Assembly (NCBI GenBank): GCA_947179485.1
Contig: OX359245.1
Span: forward strand, 25,159,067 to 25,223,066
Direction of reading: 5' to 3'
DNA: 64,000 nucleotides
Source of the DNA: Allacma fusca
Lineage: Eukaryota > Arthropoda > Collembola > Symphypleona > Sminthuridae
A program made the translations under genes and the position numbers. The stretch's first letter is position 1. Every line of letters starts with the position of its first letter. This document shows positions 9,985 to 21,139 of the stretch, one piece after another. The notes beneath the pieces are model-generated. The model was not told the origin of the DNA. It saw only the letters and a list, made by a program, of their open reading frames with translations, and did no database searches.

Positions 9985-11052
9985 TCATCCAAACGTCTTC
10001 AACATTTGATGATCCTTGGACCCGCCAAGTCTGAAGGGAAGTTGGTCAGCTGGGATTTTGTGAAGTAGCACTGGCTTCCATTTGTCAGCATTGGTTCCAT
10101 GAATTTCGATTAGTTCACTAATTCTTCCTAGTAAAGGTTTCCCCAGGCGCCAGAAACTTTCAAAAATACTGTTGGCATTGACAACGTATCCGCTTCCAAT
10201 GAGTCCTCGTTGAGCAAATTTCTCAATTATTCTGAGCATATCCATGGCCACAACGACTCCTTCAGAATTGGTCAATACATACATTAAATTCCATTTCCCA
10301 GAATTAAAATAATTATCTAATACAGTATACATAGGACAGTCATTTATTGCCCAGAATGTTTCGGTGTATTTTAGTGCATTTAGTTATACGTACCTTTTAC
10401 ATGTGTAGCCTTTGCTACAGTATAACCATTTAAATCAATGATGACAATAGGAGTGCCAAGTTTATGATTGCGACCATCGTCTTGATTTTGAGACTTTTCA
10501 AACGCTGTTCGCACAATCATCTGGTACATGTACTTTCTCAGATCGCTCAGGGACTCCCCACCTTTATCCACTATGTCTCGAATATCCCATGCCCCAAAAT
10601 CCATCAGCCAAACTATAGCATCATGATTTTCTTATTATTTCCTTTCTTCCATTTTAAATAATAAGAACGATAATAATTTTAGTTCGAGCGTTTGTATCTA
10701 AATAAAATATAAATCTCAAAAAATCTGGCTAGGATAAATAATGAATCTACACACTATCATCCTTACCGGGAGATCCCTCCATATCATAACCACTTAAGTA
10801 GTACGGAAACATCTTCGGAAACTCTGCTGGGGCTTCCCATTCTAGAATATCCTGATGGTAAACAAATTTTTGATTGCATTAATTCTCCCATATTAGCTCA
10901 ACACCATCAAGTTTCCTGACTTGTGAAATACTTAACTACCTATAGAAAAAATTTGTATTGTGTACCTTTTCCTCTTCAGTCTGACAAAATGAAACGTGAG
11001 CTTGCTGCAGAAAAACAGTGATTACTACAAGAAAAACGTACTTTGAGACCAT
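9985..11052 (-). CDS. Secreted CRAL-TRIO (Sec14-like) domain protein
   Basis: Four exons on the minus strand: 10966-11052, 10767-10851, 10394-10612 and 9985-10316. They sum to 723 nt (240 aa), with all phases closing. Exon 1 encodes a clear signal peptide (M-V-S-K-Y-V-F-L-V-V-I-T-V-F-L...). The rest is a CRAL-TRIO lipid-binding fold: F-P-Y-Y-L-S-G-Y-D-M-E-G, then W-D-I-R-D-I-V, V-I-I-D-L-N-G-Y, V-V-N-A-N-S-I-F-E-S-F-W and K-I-P-A-D-Q-L-P-F-R-L-G-G. Family members carry phosphoinositides, tocopherol or retinoids. Most are cytosolic and have an N-terminal helical CRAL-TRIO-N module, which is absent here. A secreted form suggests extracellular lipid transport. It is convergent with the VWFD gene, about 300 bp away. 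Confidence 0.85.
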
Positions 11053-12914
11053 TTTACATGAATACACTTCAAAGTATGATTTTAGGGAATCAATTGACAA
11101 CTTTATTTTATTATTTAATGAAATGGAGTATTGCTGATACTTTATGACGAGCCGAAGATGAAATGATGAGCTTGTTAAACCTACACCTTATTTTGTATTT
11201 ATATACTACAGTACACTTGAATAGATACTGGTATGAGGCTCATATTCCAGCAGATATGTTTGACTATAAAATAACGTATATGACCTCGTAATAGCGTCGT
11301 TCAAGAAGATATACATACATTTACTGTTTTTATATCCGTAAACACTGTGACCTTGACAGGGCACAAGTTTTAATTCCGTTCCCTCTATAAGCAATAATAA
11401 AAGTTCTATTCTCACGGAAAATTGTTTTGATTGAAATGCTCAATTTGCAAAACATGGCAAGTGGGAAGGAACTTTATTTTGAGCCATTATTACATACATT
11501 TTTCCCACCTTCATGAATTGAGGACTTATATCTGTAGTTACTTAAGTTGGTTGAGGCAACCTGAATTAGAAGCTAAGCAATTACAGACATGTCAGTGCCA
11601 AAGGGGAATAAGTTTTTGCAATTTGCAACAATTTCAATGTATGTATATGTAGAACGATTTGATACCCATGTCATGGAACGTTAATAGAAACTTGTCTTTC
11701 CTACAGTTGTATGTACCTGGACATTGTAAATTGTTATATAAATACAATAACAAGCGGAAGTTAACACTGCCGGAAGCTTTTGGTATAATCATGAGTTTTG
11801 AGAACGAGAAATTATCTGGAAGTTTTGAAATCCTTGAGTTTTCGTTGATTTGACATAAATCATTGTTAATCACATATTGTTCAAATCTATTTTTTAACTT
11901 AAATTTTGCTTTTCCGGGTCTACCTTCAGAGGATGGCATACATATATGTAGGAAATTCTTCTGATTCTTGCAGGAAGAGAGAAGAGGAAGTCCTGAGGTA
12001 CAAATGCATGTACGAAGGAAGTATTTGACAGGGCTTTTGGTGTGCACGAAGATTTTTATACGATTTTTTGGGATACAGATTCCGATTACAATTCTTTTTT
12101 AAACCCCATTTTTAGGTAGTGTAAGCACCGGAATTCTGAAATTCTTTTTGAATTCTAGTGTTCTACGCTTACAACAAATCACTGAAACTGGCCATTTTAA
12201 TACAAAGCGGTTCAAAATATTTGGGGCAAACTGAAATTCCGATTCCTATCCCTGGTATGCACATGGATTTTATCCCAAGAGGTCTGTTACAAAAAGCAAC
12301 GTAAGTAAACAAAGGTTGTGCTCAACTTTACTTGTCCATTTTATGAGCTACTTCGAATTACGACAAATTCATAGGGTGCCAATAGGAACCATTACTTAAT
12401 AAAACTTTTACAGTCCAGAATAAAGCATTTGGAACAATACCTACTTACTTTACGTAACAGTTCAGAACTTTGTTCGGATGCATTTAAACAAGGACATGAA
12501 TTGAATGCAGTCTGTATGTTGTAGATTTGTAGGTTCAAAACCCCGTAAAAACGCAATAAGTTTCCCGAAAATATCTGAGCGTGAAAATAAAAATAAGTTC
12601 GCGGAATTTTTTTTAATACAGGTTGTTGTTTGTTTACTGTCTCCAGCCTCCGGTCTGAACCTTTACTCGACCCATTTCTTGAGTGAAGGTACAAAGCCCT
12701 ATTGACAATGGACCTTTTCGGTACTTATTCTTACCTCAAGTACATATTTGATCGCTGTACCTCACTTTTTATTTACATCCCCTTTTTACTAAGAAGTCCG
12801 ACTCCAGATGAACTATCTCCAGGCTTAGTACATAAGCTAAAGGTAATCTCTTCCACCTTGACATTTCAAGTTTAACATCCCCGTGGTTCGGACCCCTTCC
12901 ACATCAGAACTTGC
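11053..12914. other. Intergenic, no supported gene
   Basis: AT-rich. Short open frames of 60-140 codons exist on both strands, but none shows a domain, signal peptide with a usable splice pattern, or biased composition. An imperfect inverted repeat sits near 12119-12174. The upstream region of the CRAL-TRIO gene must lie at its left end, but I see no clear TATA box for that gene. Confidence 0.5.
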
Positions 12915-12923
12915 TATAAAAAT
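12915..12923 (+). promoter_or_regulatory. TATA box of the tyrosine-rich gene at 12957
   Basis: TATAAAAAT lies 42 bp before the ATG at 12957, giving an expected transcription start near 12945 and a very short 5' leader. Such spacing is usual for arthropod genes with a strong TATA promoter. Confidence 0.55.
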
Positions 12924-12956
12924 TCTCAATTTTTTTTTGCTTCAAACAATTTTATT

Positions 12957-14002
12957 ATGAAGTCCCTTAATTTTCTTGTTATTTCCATTCTTCTCATCCT
13001 CCTTCCTCTGATTCAGTCTGAGGCTAATTTCACGGAGGTTGCTGTAGATGGGGCGTTGCAAGTTTATAGTACATCTCCAAATGTTAATATTGATGTTCTG
13101 CCGAGTAAGTTACATAAATTTTTGAATAAAATTTATCCGTTCATTAAAAAAAAGTTTGAGAAATTAAATTAGTGTACTATTTAGACAGCGTCCGTTAAAA
13201 TGTTCTTGAAGGCTTCATTTTATCCTTAAAGTTTACAATGGCCTTTCTCTTGTATTTGTCTGTTTTATAATTGTTTTGTAATTTTATTTTTGTTTCTTTT
13301 AGTTCTGCCCGTTCCAGCTATATCGATATCAGAACGTCCTGAAGAATTGACTAAGGCCAGAGGTTTTGCTCTCGTAGAGACATTGGAAGACAAGGGAACA
13401 GGGAAGAAAAAAGGCGAGAAATGTTTTTCCATTTTTGGACTCGGAGGAAGTACTAATGACAAAGCGCAAGGAGTAGTTCAGGATGAAAGTAAGGTTTTAA
13501 TTAAAATTGTCACAAAATTATTTCCCTGGTGTAATTTTAAAGGTTTTTTTTTAAACTGTAAAAATTAGGAAATATAATTATTATAAAATCAGTAGATCCG
13601 ACTATTGGAAATCCCATTGCAGATGTCCCTGGGCACTACCAATACCCTGAATATGCCTTATCTGCTGTGAACTATCCGAACAGAGCTCGAGTGACGCGGA
13701 AGTTTCTGCGATCTCCGATGCGGGGGTCTTTTCGGAAGGTGTCTCCAAGAACACGGCCGATGTTTCCCCGAAGAGCTCCCATACCTGTCGAACCCAACCA
13801 CGCCAAGCCTTACAACCTTGAAGAGCCCTCTGAGCCAACACGATCTGATGTGATTACTAACCCTAGACATGTTTTCAAGAAGGTGACCCCACCTGCACAA
13901 GACAACGGCCGGTTCTTCTGGTCATCTTACTACGATTACCCCGACTACTATGACTACGAGTACGACTATCATTACCGTCCTCACGGAGGCTACTACTGGT
14001 AA
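12957..14002 (+). CDS. Secreted Pro/Arg- and Tyr-rich protein, unknown function
   Basis: Three exons: 12957-13104, 13303-13488 and 13593-14002, total 744 nt (247 aa), both introns in phase 1. The N-terminus is a strong signal peptide (hydrophobic run I-S-I-L-L-I-L-L-P-L-I). The middle is basic and Pro-rich with repeated R-x-P motifs. The C-terminal 25 residues are dominated by Tyr and Asp (Y-Y-D-Y-P-D-Y-Y-D-Y-E-Y-D-Y) and end G-Y-Y-W. There is one Cys in the mature chain (K-C-F-S). I do not recognise a family. The composition suggests an extracellular structural protein of cuticle, secretion or adhesive type, which is inference. Two other secreted Tyr-rich genes lie at 16619 and 21140. Confidence 0.75.
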
Positions 14003-14336
14003 ACAAACCACCCACGACGAGTTTAGCGATTCAGATGTAAAACATTTTTATTCAGAATGAAGTTATGAGAATTATTTTCCATATTATGAATCATTGTTAT
14101 ACGTTTACGATTTTTATATCTATTTACTATTCCTTTATACATTCTCTATTTACAGCTTATATATTAGTAATACTCATATAGTAATAATAGTAATTGTAAT
14201 AACTATTAAAGTTTTGATATATCAATTCTTTTATAAAGGTATATAACATTTTTGTACAAATAAAAATACCGTAAGCATGCAATCAGTTCTTGTACCTCTC
14301 TATCATCTCTCCCGTGTAATTACATTTTTATCTTTA

Positions 14337-14896
14337 CTATCCTTCATGGTATCTTGAAGCTCTTCCATAAGGCACCACATGATTCCCATTACCAGACCGC
14401 ATTGATTTCGGCTGCATCGGAATTGGCTCTAGCCTTGAAATTGCAAAATACGATATATACAACAATTTAGTAAATTGTTGTATTGAATTTACCAAAAATA
14501 CATACACGCTACTGGTAAACTGATAACTATATAATCAATTAGAATTTACTAAGAACAACTTATGGTTACTCACAGTTCGCTATTGGTCGTGTAGAAAATG
14601 TCCCCATCAAATGCTATGGGGCTGCTGGGGTACGTCGGTGTCATTAGGTGGCTTCGGTACATTCGCTCCGAAGGTGCTGGCACAGGGACCCACATCCCGT
14701 CAAAATAGTTCACAGGACCCACCAACATAGGTTTGTCAAAGGAGAATATTACGGAATTTCGGGGATTAGCTGGAGATCTTAGTGGAGCTGCGACAAGTAT
14801 TTTACATTCAATGTTGCGGGACAAGTAAATAATTAAAAAGGCCAACAGGATAGACCCTGTGAGTCCTTTTGGATAGCTCTTCTGGAAGCACCACAT
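14337..14896 (-). CDS. Small secreted or single-pass protein, unknown
   Basis: Two exons on the minus strand, 14574-14896 and 14337-14433, joined in phase 2 (CT|gtgagt ... ttcaag|G), total 420 nt (139 aa). Residues about 10-30 form a hydrophobic segment followed by R-N-I-E-C, so it is a signal peptide or an N-terminal anchor. The rest is Pro- and Met-rich, with A-P-L-R-S-P-A-N-P, V-P-V-P-A-P and P-T-Y-P-S-S-P. No domain is recognised. It is convergent with the Tyr-rich gene ending at 14002. The ORF length and consistent splice make it likely real; function is unknown. Confidence 0.5.
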
Positions 14897-16443
14897 TTTG
14901 ACGGATTTTCCTATAATTATTTCTTCCTCAGATTTTATCTCTACTTTTATAATTGAAGTCTAATAAATTAACAAATAATAAGAATTATTATTTTTATTTG
15001 AAAGGTTTTTCGGCTATTTGTTTAGACTTTTTGTTTTACGGTTTATCCGTTATACAGTTTAGTATTGGGATAAACTTATGTGTCCCAGTCTCACGTCAGT
15101 TGAAATGTCAAAAGGATACTGAGCCTCTTCCATATTTGTTGACACTTTTATACTTACTTTCTTTTTTCTTGAATATTATTAACGAGTAATATTATTTTTA
15201 AAATGTTAGCATGTTTGAAGGTATAATGATCCTAGAGTGCATTATTTTGCAAGCATGATTCAGATCATTTTCACTTTTATTAATCACAGTTTCCTTTTGA
15301 TTGCATATTTTCACAGATGTGTGCTATCTGTATACACACGCTGTTCTTACATACATGACAAATGGTAGTTGTAAAAGCTGTGTTGGCAAATAACACGCAA
15401 GAACATTTACATCGACACCGGCAAAATGCCATGCAGCAAAAATGAAATAAGGGATAAAAACACAAATAAAATCATCTTCCTCCTATTAAGCCCTTCCGTA
15501 AGCCTTTAAGAGTAAGAAACTAAATTATTTTTTATTAGGACAATGAAGTCAACATCAACTCCTTTTCGTAAATATCAGTAATAAAGTACTACATTACCGA
15601 AAGTAAGGGAAAGATATGGAGTTTTCATAGCTTTGAACTTGTTTGGATTATTAGTTTTATGCACGCACGTATGTATTTCATGCAGAATTGTATAGTGTTA
15701 GGTCTTCAAAAGTACATCATTGTATAGGGAATTGCGTGGAAGGTTAAAGAAATTAAAAGAAGTTCGAAATAACGGAAAGGAAAAGAGGGTGAGAAAATCA
15801 TTTAATAGGAGATCTGATGGGACAAACAAAATGCCAAAGAACATGAGATTTTAAGGGTTTTATGACCTTAACATTTGTTCACAAGAACCTGTATGGGTAA
15901 AGAATGGTATTCTACATCTCTATTGATACCCCTTGTACATACATACCAAGAATTATTATATCGAACCTTAACCAACAGGAGAGAGCTCTTCCCACCGTTT
16001 TAACAACCAATAAAAAAACACTAATACCTGATATCCATTAAAAGAGAATCTGTCTCAGGTTGCACTACTTTTGCTTCTCTTGTCTGAATTTTGGAATTTA
16101 TTGTTCATTTTTGACTCAACCAGGTAAAAAAGATTTCTTTCTTTCCAGATTAACCCCTGTCCCTGATTGTAACTATGTAGAATTACAGAATACCGACCTT
16201 TTTTTAAAGGTCCTTATACCTAATGACAGGTGTCTACTTTTTATTGTTGCCGAAATGGGAAAACTCACTGACTCAAAATAGATGTTCCAACAAGGGAGAA
16301 GTTGTAGCCTCCCTAAAAATAGGTATCTGACCTAAAAATACGTTTGCCCTTTTTTTTCTCCCCAAAATATTTCAACCTTGAACTTGTTTACGTTTTTCGG
16401 AATCCTTAGTATTTTTCCTTCTCCAGAATCTGGGTCATGCAGG
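14897..16443. other. Intergenic, no supported gene
   Basis: AT-rich DNA with only short open frames. A Cys-rich 61-codon frame on the minus strand (15280-15465) lacks supporting context. The right end leads into the promoter of the gene at 16619. Confidence 0.45.
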
Positions 16444-16487
16444 GTTGCACTGTGCAACTTACAACGTTTAGGATTTACTATAAATAG
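16444..16487 (+). promoter_or_regulatory. Perfect palindrome next to a TATA box upstream of the Gly/Tyr-rich gene
   Basis: GTTGCAC T GTGCAAC (16444-16458) is a perfect 7-bp inverted repeat. TATAAATAG starts 20 bp after it, at 16479. The ATG is at 16619, giving a leader of about 110 nt. The palindrome has the form of a dimeric transcription-factor site placed just upstream of the core promoter; the factor is unknown. Confidence 0.45.
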
Positions 16488-16618
16488 AGATGTATTTTTT
16501 GGAACGGCATCATTTCATCAACAAATTTGATTCTTGGGATTTTCACTCGTATTTTTTTTTCTTCCAAGAAAATTTTTGTACCCCAATCACTTTTTTGCGA
16601 CAAATTTTTTTTTTCAAA

Positions 16619-17485
16619 ATGTCTTCTGTTTTGGCTTTGGCCTTGGTTGCCGTATTTAGCTTGGCGTGTGGTAAGTCTTTGAGAATTCATTTTGGTATCA
16701 AGACCTTTCAAAAAAAGGATTAATTTTTTTAAAAACTTTTGAAAACCTGAAGATTCAAATTTCAACGCTAATTTAAATGACCAGATTTATTCATTTTGAT
16801 CACAATTTTGCAGGGCAGGGGGCTGGTGAAGTTGTTGGAGTTGGCGGTTTGGTTACCCCTCCTGGAGGTAATTTTATTATGAATGTATTTTTATTATAAT
16901 TGATTCCCGTTGTATATATCATATAATATCAATAATACCGACAAATAATAATTACCTTTATTTTATCATTTTTTAGGAACGCTTATAAGAGGGGTTCCAA
17001 GAGCAATGATGGAAAAATCTCCTTACTTTTACTTCTACCGTCCCAGGGGTTTCACTGGACTGCAGAAGCCAGTGGAAGAAGGTACCCTTTTACTTTTTTA
17101 CTTGCGTTACCATTGTTGTAACCATTGTAGATTGTACATTTGCAGTATTAAAATACCATAGTCCTGCTAAGCTCCTTGTAACTCTGTTTGTAATGTTCCA
17201 GAAGGACTTGTAAATTTACGTCCAGGTCCATTGGTGGCACGGGCAGAGGAGCCGCTGATTCCTCCTCGAGAAGTTCCGGTGACGGGTGTTTACCGTCAGT
17301 ACAGTAATCTTGGCCAGTATGGTAATCTTGCTCAGTATCCCGAATCCACCCTTTACGGTGGGTATGGATACAGTAATCTTCCTTATAACTACGGCTACCC
17401 CTACTACTACGGCACCACCATCGGATATGGCTATGGACTACCTCAACCTCAGCTCGTCGGGGGAGGAGGACAGATTGTTATTTAG
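16619..17485 (+). CDS. Secreted Gly/Tyr-rich protein, unknown function
   Basis: Four exons: 16619-16670, 16814-16867, 16977-17081 and 17202-17485, total 495 nt (164 aa), all three introns in phase 1. The signal peptide is M-S-S-V-L-A-L-A-L-V-A-V-F-S-L-A-C-G. The mature part has a short Gly/Val segment, then a C-terminal half rich in Tyr, Gly, Asn and Gln with Y-G-Y motifs (Y-G-Y-P-Y-Y-Y-G-T-T, I-G-Y-G-Y-G-L). Small tandem copies of Q-Y-x-N-L occur near 17300. Such GY-rich secreted proteins are typical of arthropod cuticle or secretions, but no family signature such as a Rebers-Riddiford domain is present. The uniform intron phase allows easy exon duplication. Confidence 0.75.
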
Positions 17486-18617
17486 ATGTGGCAGCTCTTG
17501 CTGATTATTTCCGGCTCAATCTTACCTACTGTGAAGAATCGTTGCAGATTGATATTTTTGAATGTTTATTTTATTTTTTCTACTTTGTTTGGGGGTTAGT
17601 GTATCTTGTTACATTTTGTGTCACTAAGTTGGATTTCTTTTGTTGATGAGTACTTATGCTCGTAATTTACATTTCAAATTATGTATTTGCTCAACTGATT
17701 TACTGATGTATTAGTGTCGAATCTGCAGGAACCTTTTCATTAAAAACTAGTTTTAAAATACCTCTTTTTCACCAATTTTGTACACGTAACTAGGAATGCA
17801 TTCACTTTTGTTTACGCCTACCCAACGCTACTGCTTGCATAGAGTAGCCGTAATGTACATATTTGGTTACTTGGGGAGCTGTCATACCGAAATTGCCGTT
17901 GTGGCTTGGAGTGGAATGGTTGTGGAAGATGGTTACACAACGTAATGATAATAAGCTCTTTCTATAAGCAAAAAGTATCCCGTTACCCCAGAGAAGCTTT
18001 GGGCAAGGAAAGCTTAATAACTTTACCTTTGCTTCTGGTCTTCTTCAGTCGAAGTCAAACCTTTCACCAGCATGTTACCCTTACAACATATGTGTAAATA
18101 CAGTCAGGCTTTAATATAAATGTGTTTCATTGTCATGTAAAAACAAAGCTTTAGCTTTGTAACATCAGCAGTTCATACGTGAACATTTAATTTTTTTGAT
18201 TTGTTTTCTCTTCGATGCTCAGTCAGACCAATACGCGGCGGTGTGTACACAATATATGCATTGATCAGTTAGGACCTTGTAACTGGTAGGCTTTTGGTGG
18301 CTGTAAACAGTGGTGTGTAAACAATGGACTGCCTAGCATTATTTCTGAGTACCCGGAAGGTTCTCTCCAGTAAATGAATGGACAGTAGAGAGCTAATCAC
18401 TTATTACTTAATATTTCACACGTTTAATTTTTCTCCATATAGTTAATTTTCACAAAAAGTATTGACAGTGGGTGTAGTCATTCAATTTATGAATAAAAAT
18501 CAGCCCAATTTACGTTAAAACTCCGAATTTGAGCTACAAATTCTAGTTGACTTAGTAATTGGTAGTTACATATTTTAAGTGATTATAACAAAAATTTTGA
18601 TTGTAAAGCAAGATCGT
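17486..18617. other. 3' region and intergenic DNA, no supported gene
   Basis: This holds the probable 3' untranslated parts of two convergent genes (ending at 17485 and 18618). I see no further open frame with coding character. Confidence 0.45.
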
Positions 18618-19516
18618 CTACTCGTTGATGGCACAGCTGATCCTTCCTCGAGTGAAATCAAAGGCTAACTTGCATATGCCACATATCATGAGGAATTTCC
18701 CGAATCGACACAAAACTGCTTCCGTATTTTCGGTCCCCACTCCAGGTTTTTCCTCTGCCTCATGAAAGTCCACCGCGCGACCCGCGCACCAGAAGAGGGC
18801 GCCGACAGCTGCCGCGTAAGGCATCCCCAACCCGCCAATCAATGTAAGCATGACAGTCCGTGGGAAATCGTTCCTGGCCTGTCCATATACTTTCTCAATG
18901 GTCTTGAGCTTCGTAAACCAAGCATTGGTGGAAGTGAAGGGTGGCTTCTTCTTGGATTTCTTGATCCGATTCTTTTCCCAACGAAGCAAGCTGTAACAGC
19001 CGGTTATGGCCAAGATGGTCATTCCATAACCACGAGGAACTATACCAAAAGCATACTCTCGCTCACCCAAACCAAAAAGCGTCTTTGTGTTTTGGAAGAA
19101 TGTAGCGGGGCATTCTGGGCTGGAAGGTTTTTGGGCTTGGACTCCTGCTGAACTCACAGAGTGAACTGAGTACCTTCTTTTCGGTATCGTCACTGTTGGG
19201 TAAGTGGCACCTTGTGAGCCTTTCGGTTTTGGAGGCTCGACAGGTGGAGGTTCCGGATATCTCTAAACAAAAATGAGAATAATGAATGAATATGAATTTT
19301 GACATCTGAGTCATCTGTTGAATGAAAAACTTGTTTTTCGCTTTCTTCAAATTATTCCCTTTGTGTCTGTTTTAAAAAGGCGGATCAGTTACGCACTTTC
19401 ACTGGCGGTAAAGCCTTTAATGGTATTGATGGTTTGGGGGCTGGTTTTGGTTGAGGACGTTGCTGTTGGGATGATGTTGTCATCGTACTGGGACAGGGTT
19501 CAGATTTAGTACTCAT
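18618..19516 (-). CDS. MAPEG-like membrane protein (microsomal GST 3-like), divergent
   Basis: Two exons on the minus strand, 19397-19516 and 18618-19262, joined in phase 0, total 765 nt (254 aa). The first about 75 residues are disordered (Gln/Pro/Lys-rich). Then follow E-Y-A-F-G-I-V-P with a hydrophobic helix, a basic Lys-rich loop, T-V-M-L-T-L-I-G-G-L-G-M-P-Y-A-A-A-V-G-A-L-F-W-C-A-G-R (second and third helices) and a last helix near F-G-K-F-L-M-I-C-G. Helix order and the G-G-L..P..A...G..W..G-R pattern match microsomal glutathione S-transferase 3 and other MAPEG proteins. The usual R-x-H-x-N-x-x-E glutathione-site motif is not conserved (Q-A-R-N-D-F-P stands there), so catalysis is doubtful. 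The long N-terminal extension is also unusual. Confidence 0.6.
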
Positions 19517-21139
19517 CTTGATTATTTAATATTTTTTGTTCGTTTCAGAACTACGACGGGAAAATTTTTAATATTAACCGCTAACGATCCGTGCTATCTG
19601 CTACCTAATATGCATGTGTGTTTGGAAGGCTTTTTGGTGGTTTTAGATTAGACTTTCTAATCTTTTGAGTTTTAAGATGTAGATAAGTGGAGACAATGAG
19701 ATTATGAGATGGTTAAATAATACTGAATTACATATTCCAACTTTCGTTACGTAGCTAAACGCAGCCACAGAACTTATGTCATTTTATTTATGGCTTATAG
19801 TTAGTGAGGTGGTGAAGTCGAGGTGGAGTGAAGGAGCTACTTTTTCCCCTGTTGACTCTTGTTGAGCCACTTAACTACTAAACTACTACACCTGTACTAA
19901 GAAATGTATTGCTGACAAGGAGTCCAGTATTCATTCAGAAGAGCTAATATTATTATATTTTTCCTAGAAATAAAAAAGTATCTTTATAAATCTTCTATTG
20001 TAGAAGCTAGAGTCTCCCGAGGCTTTTCCTTTTTGAAAAAGCTTAGGATTTATTTTTTTAATATTGTTTTTATCATATATTATTTTTGCTAGCAACTTTT
20101 AGGAAGATTAGATTTATCTAACAGTTACAATGGCTTGCTGTCATAGCATTTCTCAGTTATTCGCTATCAGAGCCCCTTGTGCATTTAAGTTAAATCCGAT
20201 TATTACGAATGTGAAATAGTAGAGACTATATCTAGAGAAAACAAACAAGAATCAATCCCAGTTGCTACTATACTGAAATTGTCCCTTATATAAGCAATAA
20301 TATTGCTTGCAAAAAATGCTTAGTGGCAGCTCAATCGAGTATAAAAGAGTGTTGAACTGGAAGATTCGTAAAAGCATTTAAATAATAAATATGTTTCAGT
20401 GTGCCCCAAACTTCACTTGCAGTTTCAGTTCCAGTGTTTTATATCGTTATACATAAATGCATTGCATGATTGCATCTCAACATCCGTACATATACATTCT
20501 ATATACAGAAAAGTAAGGAATGAATAGACCAAAGAAGATTTTATTACCATGTTTTTGTTCTTCTGTATTCAAACTCTTTCAATTTCGAAAACCTTTCTCT
20601 GAACGACAGAAGTTTATTACACATCACCTAGACATCTTGCACTACTTTATGTTTTACGCTGTGCACCTTTAAGTGGTGGGTGTGAGTGAAAACGTAAAGG
20701 AAAGAATACAATGCAGTATAATAACCACGACTATTTTCAATTATCCACAAATGTTTAAAGAGAAGTAAAGACTATATAAATTTTTCCCATAAAAAACCTG
20801 ATGGTGTACTATTAAGTAATATGACGTGCCTAAAAATACAATAATGAACTATATGGACCTAGAATTATTACAAGTTTCCTGTGTACACCAGAAATAAAAT
20901 AATAAACCCTGCAGCCTATAGGAATACATATTGCTTGTGATTTATTTCGAGATAAAATGTCTACTGGAACGGTCTAATCATAAAATCCACGTCTTAACAT
21001 GTTTGGTCTTTTATCTAATTATGATCTCAAGTCCAAGACCCAGTCCTTACAATACTATAAGATTTGTGGCATTGTAACTATTTGACTTGAAGGAGTCGGA
21101 ACCAATTTTTTAAAGTGAAAAATAACGTTTTGCGTCAAT
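19517..21139. other. Intergenic, no supported gene
   Basis: AT-rich. A TATAAAAG box at about 20340 has no gene in a usual position behind it, unless an untranslated first exon of the gene at 21140 lies here. A weaker TATAAG near 21055 is better placed for that gene. Confidence 0.4.

Noticed and set aside
15280-15465. Cys-rich 61-codon minus-strand frame
   Set aside because: No signal peptide, no splice context and no regular Cys spacing; likely chance.
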